Part shown: positions 16,972-25,838 of the stretch, piece after piece | How positions within the stretch are numbered: position 1 is the stretch's first letter | Layout of the letters: the number at the start of each line of letters is the position of its first letter | NCBI RefSeq assembly: GCF_905332535.1 | Contig: NZ_CAJOCF010000002.1 | Location: forward strand, 310,001 to 374,000 | Origin: Latilactobacillus fragifolii | GTDB taxonomy: Bacteria; Bacillota; Bacilli; Lactobacillales; Lactobacillaceae | Reading direction: 5' to 3' | DNA: 64,000 nt | Position numbers and translations under genes: made by a program | The notes under the pieces: generated by a model | The model's database searches: none | What the model saw: only the letters and a program-made list of their open reading frames with translations | What the model was told of the DNA's origin: nothing

Positions 16972-18909
16972 ATGGCTAAACTTGATTACCAAAGACTGGA
17001 TGACTTAGTAAATATTTTACTTTTGAATCGGCAACAACCTCTCGCACTTAATGCCTTGGTATCTCAATTGGCGGTTTCCGATCGTACCATTCGCCATGAT
17101 ATTGCGATACTCAATGACATATTACCCATCCACCATGCTAAGATTAACCTTACTCGTAGCAAAGGATACCAATTAGTTATTACTGATAATCACGGCTTTA
17201 TGAAATGGTGGTACAGTGCTGATTCAGATAATTCTACTCAACTAACCACCCCTGAAGAGCGTCAGCAATACTTACTGTACTTACTACTAACAAGTACAAC
17301 ACCACAATCTGTTGATTCATTACTGGATAATTTATATATTAGTAAAAATACATTTTACACATATCTTAAACAGGTTAAAGAACAGCTCACGACCTTTAAT
17401 CTCAAACTCATTAACCATCCAAATGTAGGATTCGAGCTAGTAGGACTAGAATTTAATATCCGTAAGGCCATTATTGAGCTATTAATCCGTGCTGACCTTC
17501 AAAATTATATTATTGATTTTTCATCAATTGAATACCACCTATTTGAAGACATCGATTTAGCTCAGCTCCAGAATTTAGAAATGACTTATCTTAAGGATTT
17601 AGATCTTTTAGAATCGGATTTTTATCATAAAAATGTATTATCCGCACTAGCACTATCGATTACTCGAATTATGCAAAATAAACCCTTAAAAACTATTCCG
17701 TTAAAGGTCCCAAAATTAAATACTGACGTTATCAATAAAGTATCAGAGCTTATTAAAGTAATTGAAAAAGAATATGCCATTCAATTCAACATTTTTGAAC
17801 GCGACTATTGTTATTACAATATTGGTGTAAATTTTCCGAGATTAGTTCAAGATACTGAAAATATCGACTATATCTCATCAACTTCATCCGAAATTGTAAA
17901 TACTATATTACAAGGCATTAAACAAAAAACAAATTATGACTGGACGCATGATGAAGTTCTTAGGCGTGACCTAACGGCCCACATCAAAGGCTTTATTAAT
18001 ATGGACATCTACAATACAAATCGAACAAACCCACTGTTAGAAACTATTAAAAAATCTTTTCCATTACCCTATGATCTTAGCTTGACGCAGTTAAAAGAAG
18101 TGACACAAAAATATGGTATCGATTTTTCCGAAGACGAGGTTGGTTATATTGCACTACACCTTGCTGGTGCTATAGAACGCAATGATCAGCATCATTATCA
18201 AAAAATAGATGTAGCAATTGTTTGTGCTAGTGGTAGAACACTCAGTAAGTTAATTGAGATTAAACTTAAAAAAAAATATTCTCAAATTGTTAACATTGTT
18301 GGTACATATTCGTACGCTGAATTAATGCACCAAAAAATCGTTCATAATGACATTCTTGTTTCAACAATTCCAATTTCAGAAACCAAATATACCTCATTTT
18401 TCTTAGATGTTAACAACTTAGATCGCGATATTGAACGGATCGGCGAACGTATTACACAGCTTACCCATCAACTTTCCACAATCGATTTATTTAAACCTTC
18501 CTTTTTTTATTCAATTAAAGGAACTATGTCTAAAGAAGCCTTATTAACTAAAATGGCTGACAATCTTCAATCTGAAGGCTTCGTGGAATCAGACTTTATC
18601 GACAGTGTACTGACACGCGAAAAGATTGGTAATACTTGCATCAATAGTGTGTTGGCTATCCCACATCCAATGTCACTAATCGCCAATCAATCTGCCCTTT
18701 CCCTGGCAATTGCACCTGAAGGAATCCTTTGGGCAGGTAATACCCGCGTCAACTTTATCTGTTTATTTTCCATCACCAAAGAGGATTTTGCCGCTTCAGA
18801 ATCTATCTATGATTTGCTCCTAGATTTCTTAGAAGATACAATCGCTCAGAAAAAGTTACTTGAACATCCCACGTTAAGTTCGTTTAAAAAGATTTTAAGA
18901 GCATACTAG
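16972..18909 (+). CDS. PRD-containing transcriptional activator with EIIB/EIIA domains (ManR/MtlR type)
   Basis: 645 aa. Order of domains: HTH (1-65, DRTIRHDI recognition helix), a second Mga-like HTH (about 95-155), PRD1 (about 190-295), PRD2 (about 305-405, His337 and His396 in AHIKG and YIALHLAGAIER), EIIB-like (Cys418 in CASGRT) and EIIA type 2 (His565 in AIPHPM). In PRD1 the usual histidine position reads NIGVNFPR with no His, so control by phosphorylation probably acts through PRD2, Cys418 and His565. Family members activate PTS operons when the sugar is present. It is divergent from the PTS-mannosidase operon and most likely its activator. Start ATG 16972 behind GAGGAG. Confidence 0.9.
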   Translation: MAKLDYQRLDDLVNILLLNRQQPLALNALVSQLAVSDRTIRHDIAILNDILPIHHAKINLTRSKGYQLVITDNHGFMKWWYSADSDNSTQLTTPEERQQYLLYLLLTSTTPQSVDSLLDNLYISKNTFYTYLKQVKEQLTTFNLKLINHPNVGFELVGLEFNIRKAIIELLIRADLQNYIIDFSSIEYHLFEDIDLAQLQNLEMTYLKDLDLLESDFYHKNVLSALALSITRIMQNKPLKTIPLKVPKLNTDVINKVSELIKVIEKEYAIQFNIFERDYCYYNIGVNFPRLVQDTENIDYISSTSSEIVNTILQGIKQKTNYDWTHDEVLRRDLTAHIKGFINMDIYNTNRTNPLLETIKKSFPLPYDLSLTQLKEVTQKYGIDFSEDEVGYIALHLAGAIERNDQHHYQKIDVAIVCASGRTLSKLIEIKLKKKYSQIVNIVGTYSYAELMHQKIVHNDILVSTIPISETKYTSFFLDVNNLDRDIERIGERITQLTHQLSTIDLFKPSFFYSIKGTMSKEALLTKMADNLQSEGFVESDFIDSVLTREKIGNTCINSVLAIPHPMSLIANQSALSLAIAPEGILWAGNTRVNFICLFSITKEDFAASESIYDLLLDFLEDTIAQKKLLEHPTLSSFKKILRAY

Positions 18910-18984
18910 CTTTAAAAATTATCTAATAATTAATTATATTAGTTACACATTAACTTTAAAACAGATTTCCGATTTCAATTGCTC

Positions 18985-19023
18985 AAAAAGCCCGCCTCAC
19001 TATAAAAGTGAGGCGGGCTTTTT
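18985..19023. terminator. Intrinsic terminator
   Basis: AAAAAGCCCGCCTCACT and AGTGAGGCGGGCTTTTT form a 17-bp perfect stem; serves the PRD regulator and, from the other side, the GH1 remnant. Confidence 0.93.
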
Positions 19024-19045
19024 GAAGCTTTTATATGATTAAGTA

Positions 19046-19441
19046 CTACTCACTACCATACTCCAGCTTAGCACCATTTGATGTAATCACTTGCTGATAC
19101 CAATAATACGAATTTTTTTTTAATCGTTTGGCAGTCCCTTGGCCTTGATCATCTATATCGACATAGATAAACCCATATCGCTTACTCATTTGACCAGTAG
19201 TTGCACTCACTAAATCGATTGGTCCCCAAGTTAGGTACCCGATACAATTAACTTGATCAATTTCAATTGCTTTTTTCATCTCTTGAATGTGCTTGCTTAA
19301 ATAGTCAATTCGATATGGATCTTGTATCCTACCGTCAGCAGAAATTTCGTCGACGGCACCCAAGCCATTTTCCGTTATCATTATTGGTAACCCATATTTA
19401 CGGTACGTATAATTTAACAAATAACGTGATCCTATCTGAAA
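19046..19441 (-). pseudogene. 6-phospho-beta-glucosidase (GH1), C-terminal remnant
   Basis: Only the last quarter of a GH1 enzyme remains. It begins in the Q-I-G-S-R-YLLNYTYRKYG stretch (about 19441), keeps the nucleophile motif ITENGLG, and ends normally with YGFIYVDIDDQGQGT and KKNSYYWYQQVI. Family members are about 460-480 aa, so roughly 340 N-terminal residues including the acid/base NEP motif are gone. No start codon or ribosome site precedes it, and the 266 bp upstream (19442-19707) are non-coding, A+T-rich and without recognisable genes. The deletion edge lies beside the helicase cassette, so an insertion or deletion event may have shaped this junction. Confidence 0.85.
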
Positions 19442-19707
19442 TAATCTTCAGCCTAAAAGACCATTGCTATAAAAGATATTTTACAAAGTATAAATATTAT
19501 TATTAAACTTACTATACAACCGCATCCGCTAAAGTCTATTACCTTTTTCTGAAAAAATTATCTTTGAAAACATTTCTAGTAGATTTGATAACGACGTAGT
19601 TAATGATGTCAGTATTCTTATAATAATAGTAGTGAGAACAAATTCTACAAGATCCATCGTTTCTCCTAATCAATAACAGATTATAGAAATATTTTATGTG
19701 TGTCAGC

Positions 19708-22587
19708 TTAATCCTTCGTCAAATTTAAATACAAACTATATTGCACTGGTTTTTCAAGGATTAAATTCATTGTTACAACTGGATCGATCTTACCATCGTT
19801 AACGACCATTGATTCTTGTCGTAATGACTTCTGGTCAATATCAACAAGCCCTAAGTAATAGAAATCAGTACCTTCATCATCACTTTTTTTCACAAATAAT
19901 GGCATTTTTAATTCACCAGATGCATTCCCTTGAACCATTGTTTGAACTTCTGCTGAGTCGATTTTCCGAGGATGACGCGTGAACATGCGCATCGTTTGAC
20001 TATTTAAAAACTCATCTTCGTACTTAATACCATCATCAATATCCTGCGATTTGGCATAGGTAATAAATAGTGGGCAAGTCCCATATGCTGTTTTATAGCC
20101 ATAAATTGTTGAAGACTGATCTTTCTCCCAACCTAATAAACGACAAGCATCTTTTCGCGTATACTTCTTACCAATTGTTAATGGCACAGTTTGATCATAA
20201 TCGTCTGCTTTGAATAAACCCGTCGCTAAAACATCATCCACAAGCAATTTGAAAAACGAATTTGCTTGATAAGCAGCCTTAATTTTAGAGTTTAATTGAT
20301 ATTGATTGTTAAGTAATATTACGTAGGCTTCACGACCGTATTTGTCTTGATCTGTTGTTTTAAAGAAGCTTAACCCAAGGATTAATAACATTGAGTCTAA
20401 CGTCTTCTGATCAGTTCTAGCGTGTACCTGTTCAAGTGCTCGTTTGAAGTCATCAACTGATAATCCACCATCTTTTTCAAGCAGTAGCTTTAATAATAAT
20501 AACTCGTGAACTCGCATCCCGTTCAGTAATTCTTTGGATAGCATTCTTAGAACCTGATCTTCGTCAATAGTGAGATGGACATCCTCTTTCATCTTCAACA
20601 AGAACTGGTAATAGTTGTCGTATTTAGCAACCAGAACTGAGCCATCAATCGAACCATGCGTTGTAAAATCAAACAACAACGGTACTCTGCCAAGACGTTT
20701 CTTCAAATCTTGATAATCATCGCGCAACTGTTTCAATTCAGTCAAATTACTATTATTAATCGAATCGTAAACCCGTTGTTTAGCAACTTCGGTAAAATTA
20801 ATCGTCGACATCCCGATAATTTGGTCCGTACTCAACTTACTACGTAGACTATTCTTATTCCGTGAATGGTCACCTGTTAAAGCAATCGGAATCAAATAGT
20901 TATTCTTGTAATTTCCGATAAAATCAATCACCGTCACAAAATCTTTACGCGGAAACTTCCGTAAACCCCGGCCCAGTTGCTGGATAAAGATAATACTGGA
21001 TTGCGTATTCCGCAACATTACCACTTGATTGATACAAGGAATGTCGATCCCTTCATTGAAAATATCAACCGTCACAATATATTGATACTTACCAGCTTCA
21101 AAGTCTCGAATGACTTGTTCTCGATAATCAACACTATCTTCGCCAGTCAAAGCAACTGAAGGATAGCCTTTAGCGGTCATAATCTGCGCAACTTCTTTGG
21201 CTTCATCTTTCCGGCTACAGAAAATTAAGCCATGGACCTGATCACCTGCATAACCATAATAGTTCAACTGCTGTTCAACATAATCCATTCGTTCCGAAGA
21301 AACTAAATTTTGTAACGGTGTCTTTTCCTCACTAATCTCGCCATCTAACTCGTAGTCCGTCACACCAATATAATGAAACGGGGCTAACATATCTTCTTCC
21401 AAAGCATCTTGCAGGCGAATCTCATAGGCCAAATTATAGTCGAACAACTCGTAAATATTAAAATCGTCCGTCCGTTCAGGAGTCGCCGTCATTCCTAATA
21501 AAAATTGTGGTTTAAAATAATCAATCACCCGATGATAGCTGCTGGCACCCGATTTGTGTGCTTCATCAATCATGATATAGTCAAATTCTGCTGGGTCAAA
21601 CTGCGTTAATGTCCTCTCTTTGGACAGCGTTTGGACCGTCGCAAATAAATATCGTGCATCCCGTTGATTTTCATTCCCCGATAAGATCCCATACTCTGAC
21701 CAATCGCCGCCTAACACCTGATGGAAACTGGCTTTAGCCTTCATTAAAATCTGTTCACGATGCACAATAAATAGGAACTTCTTCGGATTCACACGTTGGA
21801 CATCAAATGCCCCCAAATAAGTTTTCCCAGTTCCGGTTGCCGAAACAATTAATGCTTTTTGATGGCCCTCATGTCGCAAGAAATTCAACGACTTCAACGC
21901 CTCTTTTTGCATATGATTAGGCGTAATCGTGCTGTAGTGTGCGGACTCTTCGGCAACAATTGCGGCTGGTTCGTTTTTCTGACGATTAATAATAATTGTC
22001 TGGTAATCAGCTTCATAATTAGCAATCCAATCTGGCGTTAACACCTCTGCACGTTGCCATTGCTGTTGGACTTCGTTGATAACTTGGGCGGTTAGCGCTG
22101 CATTTTCATATGAGGTAATTCTTAAGTTCCACTCGTAATTACGAATTAATGCCGTTTCAGTCAAGTTCGAGCTTCCAATAATCATTGATTGATAGTCGCC
22201 CTTATCAAAAATATAACCTTTGGCATGAAATGAATCAGATTGTTTTAAAATCCGCACCTCAAGGTTGGGGATTTTCAACAATTCTTTAAAGACTTTAGGC
22301 TTGTTAAAGCCTAGATAATTAGACGTCAAAATCCGGCCCGTAACCCCTTTTAAGGCAAGGTCGGCTAACTTTGGTTTCAGCATCGTTAAAACTGCCTCTG
22401 TAATGAAAGCCACGGCAAAAGTGAAGTGCTGGCAAGTCATCAGTTCTTCATCCAAATGCGTCTTAACATGATCTTCTGCTGTGTTAAATAGTAACTTCGG
22501 CAGGTATTCGTCCTGAGAAATATAGCGCTCCTTATCAACTAATCCTGCTAAAGCTGAATTTTGTAATTCAGTCTGTAAATCCGTCAT
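19708..22587 (-). CDS. PLD-nuclease/DEAH helicase/DUF3427 protein
   Basis: 959 aa. N-terminal phospholipase-D-like nuclease domain with one HKD motif (His121, Lys123, then GSSN at 138-141). Superfamily 2 helicase core follows: ATGTGKT (250-256), DEAH (341-344), GMTATPERTD, and motif VI QQLGRGLRKF near 530. A long C-terminal DUF3427-type region fills about 640-959. These proteins are predicted nucleases/translocases and are often found next to a NUDIX gene, as here: the MutT-like gene ends 9 bp before this ATG (22587, behind AGGGAG). It would act on DNA in the cytosol; a role in defence or repair is inferred from the domain set. Full length and without lesions. Confidence 0.9.
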   Translation of the reverse strand: MTDLQTELQNSALAGLVDKERYISQDEYLPKLLFNTAEDHVKTHLDEELMTCQHFTFAVAFITEAVLTMLKPKLADLALKGVTGRILTSNYLGFNKPKVFKELLKIPNLEVRILKQSDSFHAKGYIFDKGDYQSMIIGSSNLTETALIRNYEWNLRITSYENAALTAQVINEVQQQWQRAEVLTPDWIANYEADYQTIIINRQKNEPAAIVAEESAHYSTITPNHMQKEALKSLNFLRHEGHQKALIVSATGTGKTYLGAFDVQRVNPKKFLFIVHREQILMKAKASFHQVLGGDWSEYGILSGNENQRDARYLFATVQTLSKERTLTQFDPAEFDYIMIDEAHKSGASSYHRVIDYFKPQFLLGMTATPERTDDFNIYELFDYNLAYEIRLQDALEEDMLAPFHYIGVTDYELDGEISEEKTPLQNLVSSERMDYVEQQLNYYGYAGDQVHGLIFCSRKDEAKEVAQIMTAKGYPSVALTGEDSVDYREQVIRDFEAGKYQYIVTVDIFNEGIDIPCINQVVMLRNTQSSIIFIQQLGRGLRKFPRKDFVTVIDFIGNYKNNYLIPIALTGDHSRNKNSLRSKLSTDQIIGMSTINFTEVAKQRVYDSINNSNLTELKQLRDDYQDLKKRLGRVPLLFDFTTHGSIDGSVLVAKYDNYYQFLLKMKEDVHLTIDEDQVLRMLSKELLNGMRVHELLLLKLLLEKDGGLSVDDFKRALEQVHARTDQKTLDSMLLILGLSFFKTTDQDKYGREAYVILLNNQYQLNSKIKAAYQANSFFKLLVDDVLATGLFKADDYDQTVPLTIGKKYTRKDACRLLGWEKDQSSTIYGYKTAYGTCPLFITYAKSQDIDDGIKYEDEFLNSQTMRMFTRHPRKIDSAEVQTMVQGNASGELKMPLFVKKSDDEGTDFYYLGLVDIDQKSLRQESMVVNDGKIDPVVTMNLILEKPVQYSLYLNLTKD

Positions 22588-22596
22588 GAATGCTCC

Positions 22597-23007
22597 CTAC
22601 TTAAACGTTAATTGTGTTAAATCTTGTTTTTGAATGGCTTGCATCGCTGCCACATCTGCTGGAGCCCAAGTTAATTGGTCCAATTCAGATTGATGGCACC
22701 ATTTCATCTGGCTGTGCGCCACTAACCCAAAACTTTCCTTTGTGAACTGCGCATAATAAACGGTTAAATGAACGTTACCAAAGTCATATTGGTGTACATC
22801 GGTTGCGACTGTCGGCCCAACTAAAATATCAGCTCCCAACTCTTCTTTTATTTCCCGCACTAAAGCAGCTTCCGGCGCCTCATCCGGTTCGATCTTCCCA
22901 CCCGGAAATTCCCACAAATCTCCTAAAATTCGGTCAGTGGCCCGCTTTGTGCATAGAATTTGATTATCCTTGATGATTGCAGCACCAACGACGTAGATAT
23001 CTTTCAT
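22597..23007 (-). CDS. NUDIX hydrolase (MutT/8-oxo-dGTPase-like)
   Basis: 136 aa. The NUDIX box is intact (GGKIEPDEAPEAAL, then REIKEELG). The ending and the length match (deoxy)nucleoside triphosphate pyrophosphohydrolases of the MutT group. Start taken at ATG 23007, 11 bp after GGAG; the longer frame would need a GTG at 23019 one base after that ribosome site. It is sandwiched between the 100-aa gene and the helicase gene, all on one strand with gaps of 45 and 9 bp, so cotranscription is likely. It could cleanse oxidised nucleotides or, in a defence setting, hydrolyse a nucleotide signal. Confidence 0.88.
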   Translation of the reverse strand: MKDIYVVGAAIIKDNQILCTKRATDRILGDLWEFPGGKIEPDEAPEAALVREIKEELGADILVGPTVATDVHQYDFGNVHLTVYYAQFTKESFGLVAHSQMKWCHQSELDQLTWAPADVAAMQAIQKQDLTQLTFK

Positions 23008-23052
23008 GTTTGAACACACTCCATTGCATTAATTCTTACGAACATATTACTA

Positions 23053-23355
23053 TTATTTTTCAATTTCACTATGGATTTCTGGATACTTTGCACTTAATGT
23101 AGTTCTAAGTGCACCTACCTGTTTCTTAAAGTCCTGTATTTTATCTAAAATCTGCTCAGCAATTACTTTTTTTACCGGATTTTTAATAGACGCTAATTCG
23201 TTTCCCACCAACTCTAAATTATAATACTCCTCATTCTCGTAAATATTGTCTAGTATTTTGAATAACTGCTCTTTACTAATATCCAAAACGGATACGCTTT
23301 CTTCTTCACTCACTCTAATTTGTACCTCATTATTGTTAATGTTTAAGATATCCAT
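23053..23355 (-). CDS. Hypothetical 100-aa protein coupled to the PHP-ATPase
   Basis: Not recognised. Acidic N-terminal half (IRVSEEESVSVLDIS) likely beta/alpha, then a helical, probably coiled-coil C-terminal half (KKVIAEQILDKIQDFKKQVGALRTTL). Its ATG at 23355 lies 20 bp inside the end of the ATPase gene, behind AAAGGGGA, so the two are translationally coupled. Such an obligate partner beside a PHP-ABC ATPase could be an inhibitor, a targeting subunit or an antitoxin-like control. It shares the A+T-rich composition of the ATPase gene, not that of the helicase gene. Confidence 0.7.
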   Translation of the reverse strand: MDILNINNNEVQIRVSEEESVSVLDISKEQLFKILDNIYENEEYYNLELVGNELASIKNPVKKVIAEQILDKIQDFKKQVGALRTTLSAKYPEIHSEIEK

Positions 23356-25438
23356 ACTGATTCCCCTTTTCTACATAAGTATCATACCCTGCTTCCATCG
23401 CATCTACAAAGTCTTCATAAGAATAACTTACATTTCCATCACTATCAAATACCTCTTTAGACAGGAAGTCTCCTGATTTTAACTCATGTTTTTTTGTAAC
23501 CGTATTAAATTTAGCGATAATAAGCCTATCTGGATTTAATAATGCTCCTAAAGTTGAATTATGCGTAATAACAAAAACAGGAATAGTACCAGATAATTCC
23601 CTGAGCTTTGGTATTAATTCATATTTAATAAATACATTATCTAGAGACCCTTCCGGTTCATCCACTAATACAATATCAGCCTTCTTTGCATCATCTAATT
23701 TCATCATTAATCCTAAAGCCATTTGCTGTCCTCCTGATGCACGAGTACCAGCTTCCGTTAATAACTCAACTCTAAAATTAAATAAATATCGAGATAAATC
23801 CAATCCACTTTCAAGTGTAAATTTTGTCAGGTACTTATCGCTAAATAAATTCTTCAGAAATAGTAAGTAATTTTTATTTGTATATGGCGTTACTAAATCA
23901 CCCTTTACCGCAGTCCTACCCTCACTTGGTACATTTTTTATAAAATCATCGGCACTTTTCCACTCTTCTTTTACAACATGAATTTTATAAGAATATTCGG
24001 GTACTACATTATCCACAATATCTGCAATAGCTTTCTTCATAAATAATTCAATTTGCTGTTTTTCTTTATAACGGCTAAATTGACTCACAATATCAAGGGT
24101 ACTAACTGGCTGTATAGCAGTTTTTTTTACAACTATATTTTTTACGATTTCTACGATATTATTTACTTTTTCCTTTATTTCATTATCTAATTCTTGTCTT
24201 ATCAAATTAGTTCTAAGTTCTCTATACGCCGATATCAAGTTAGCTAGGTATATTTCCCTTCTCTCCCCTGAAATGAATTGCCATAAATCTCGAGCTTCAA
24301 TTACTTCCTTCATCTTCTCCATATTTTTTTGGTTCTGTTTTGTGTCTAATATCTCGAATTTATTTTGTGAAAATAATTGAACTTCTTTTGCTACTTTCGA
24401 AGATACAAACTCATTAGCAAATCGTCTCACACTCTTTAAATATTCTTCAACTTGGTCTTCAAAATTGGTTTTATAAAACTGTACAATACCATCAAGTTGC
24501 GTTTTATTATTTTCTACCCATCGATTTCGAAAATCATTTGCTATCCTATTTTTTTCTTGATCCAAAAATACTTTTGTTTCTTCATTTGATTTGAATTGAC
24601 GAATATATGCAATTGTGTTGTCACTATTTTCATATTGGCTTTGTATATGGTCTAGTAAATATGTTTTCCCACTACCCCTTCTACCAACAATTAAATTTAA
24701 TTTTGTTGAAACGGCTATCGGATTATTTTCTACATCAATTTCAAATATATTACTAAGTCCATCTTTAGTTGTTTGAACATGTTCTTTATTTTTTAACTCT
24801 TCTAACAATTGATTAAAATTAAATTTTTCCATCTGCACAAAGGTGTTCTTCAACCCAAGTTTTACTATATCATTGCGAACGGGATCAGGATCAACTTCTG
24901 TTGCATGGCCGTCACTAAATAAAACTGGACAATATGGTTGATCCTGTAATAATGCTTTTTGAAACCTTAATTGTGTTCCTACACCGCGTACAAGAGTATA
25001 ATTTCGAAAGAATGGATCATTAAAATCTTCATCAATTACAAGTGAATTACTCTTACCATACTCAAAAATAATGATACCTTTTTTCATTTCTGAGAATTTT
25101 TCTTTAAACTCTTCGATAGATAGTCCTTTCACTACACCTAACTCAAGGGTCTGTGCTATTTTAGCTAACTTATTTCTATTATCTTCTGAATTTTCAAAAA
25201 CTATATTCACATGTCCATCTTTTAAACTTAATTCAATACCAGGTAATACTGTGCACTCTAATGCATCATTAATTTCCTTAAACTGCGTCTCTGAAAATAA
25301 ATTATGATTTGTTATTGCTATCGCATCCAGTTTCTGGACCTTTACATATTCTTTCAACCAACCAAGTGAAAAAATAAAACCATTATCTTTTCCAGCTTTT
25401 GATAATGTATGTATATGAAAATCAATTTTTATTGTCAC
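23336..25438 (-). CDS. PHP domain-ABC/SMC-like ATPase (TrlF-like)
   Basis: 700 aa. Residues 1-220 are a PHP phosphoesterase domain with its metal-binding motifs: FHIHT (His8, His10), ITNHN (His45), GIELS (Glu69) and DGHVN (His76), and SDGHA (175-178). Then an ABC-class ATPase: Walker A GRRGSGKT (252-259), about 300 residues of predicted coiled coil, signature SGGQQ (568-572), Walker B IVLVDEPEG (to 597) and H-loop VITHN. This is the layout annotated as TrlF-type AAA-like ATPases, seen in bacterial defence islands; ABC ATPases fused to a nuclease-like domain (RloC, PrrC-associated) are known to act against phage. GTG start at 25438 behind GGGGGG. Visibly more A+T-rich than the flanking genes, suggesting transfer. 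Confidence 0.85.
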   Translation of the reverse strand: MTIKIDFHIHTLSKAGKDNGFIFSLGWLKEYVKVQKLDAIAITNHNLFSETQFKEINDALECTVLPGIELSLKDGHVNIVFENSEDNRNKLAKIAQTLELGVVKGLSIEEFKEKFSEMKKGIIIFEYGKSNSLVIDEDFNDPFFRNYTLVRGVGTQLRFQKALLQDQPYCPVLFSDGHATEVDPDPVRNDIVKLGLKNTFVQMEKFNFNQLLEELKNKEHVQTTKDGLSNIFEIDVENNPIAVSTKLNLIVGRRGSGKTYLLDHIQSQYENSDNTIAYIRQFKSNEETKVFLDQEKNRIANDFRNRWVENNKTQLDGIVQFYKTNFEDQVEEYLKSVRRFANEFVSSKVAKEVQLFSQNKFEILDTKQNQKNMEKMKEVIEARDLWQFISGERREIYLANLISAYRELRTNLIRQELDNEIKEKVNNIVEIVKNIVVKKTAIQPVSTLDIVSQFSRYKEKQQIELFMKKAIADIVDNVVPEYSYKIHVVKEEWKSADDFIKNVPSEGRTAVKGDLVTPYTNKNYLLFLKNLFSDKYLTKFTLESGLDLSRYLFNFRVELLTEAGTRASGGQQMALGLMMKLDDAKKADIVLVDEPEGSLDNVFIKYELIPKLRELSGTIPVFVITHNSTLGALLNPDRLIIAKFNTVTKKHELKSGDFLSKEVFDSDGNVSYSYEDFVDAMEAGYDTYVEKGNQYGYLKH

Positions 25439-25797
25439 TATAATCCCCCCAAAAATTAAATAGTACTATTTAGTAATAACTATATACTTTTATTTCTTAC
25501 AGTGAAATCACAATTTAATATTATGTCTAATTCTCATTATTCTTTGTAGTAACCATATAAATAATAATTTTTATAATACCCTATAATATATTGAAAGCTC
25601 CCCATTTTTCTAACTAATAGCACTCAATTTTAGTTATAGAATCCAGTTTAGTTACATCTGATTTTTAAAGATAGTTAGAATCTAGGGCGGATTTTGAGAA
25701 GTCGCTATTCGTTTATTTGAGTATTGTACCGCTAGAGGCACCTTTATGTTTTTCATCCCCCAAAATCCGTATAAATAATAACCCAATATTCAAAAAC
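25439..25797. other. A+T-rich intergenic region upstream of the PHP-ATPase
   Basis: No gene recognised in these 359 bases. The left part is very A+T-rich and should hold the promoter of the ATPase cassette. Around 25681-25770 the composition changes and an inverted repeat occurs (next entry), so an island boundary or an insertion-sequence scar is possible. Confidence 0.5.
25688..25769. repeat. 9-bp inverted repeat spanning 82 bp
   Basis: CGGATTTTG (25688-25696) and CAAAATCCG (25761-25769) are perfect inverted copies. They enclose a stretch with no open frame, at the right border of the A+T-rich cassette. May be a chance repeat, a transcript structure or the ends of a small degenerate element. 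Confidence 0.4.
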
Positions 25798-25833
25798 AAA
25801 AATAACGGTCCCTAAACAGGGGCCGTTATTTTT
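25798..25833. terminator. Intrinsic terminator
   Basis: AAAAATAACGG-CCCT and AGGG-CCGTTATTTTT with an AAAC loop, just after the stop of the 455-aa permease gene. Confidence 0.88.
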
Positions 25834-25838
25834 ATCCA

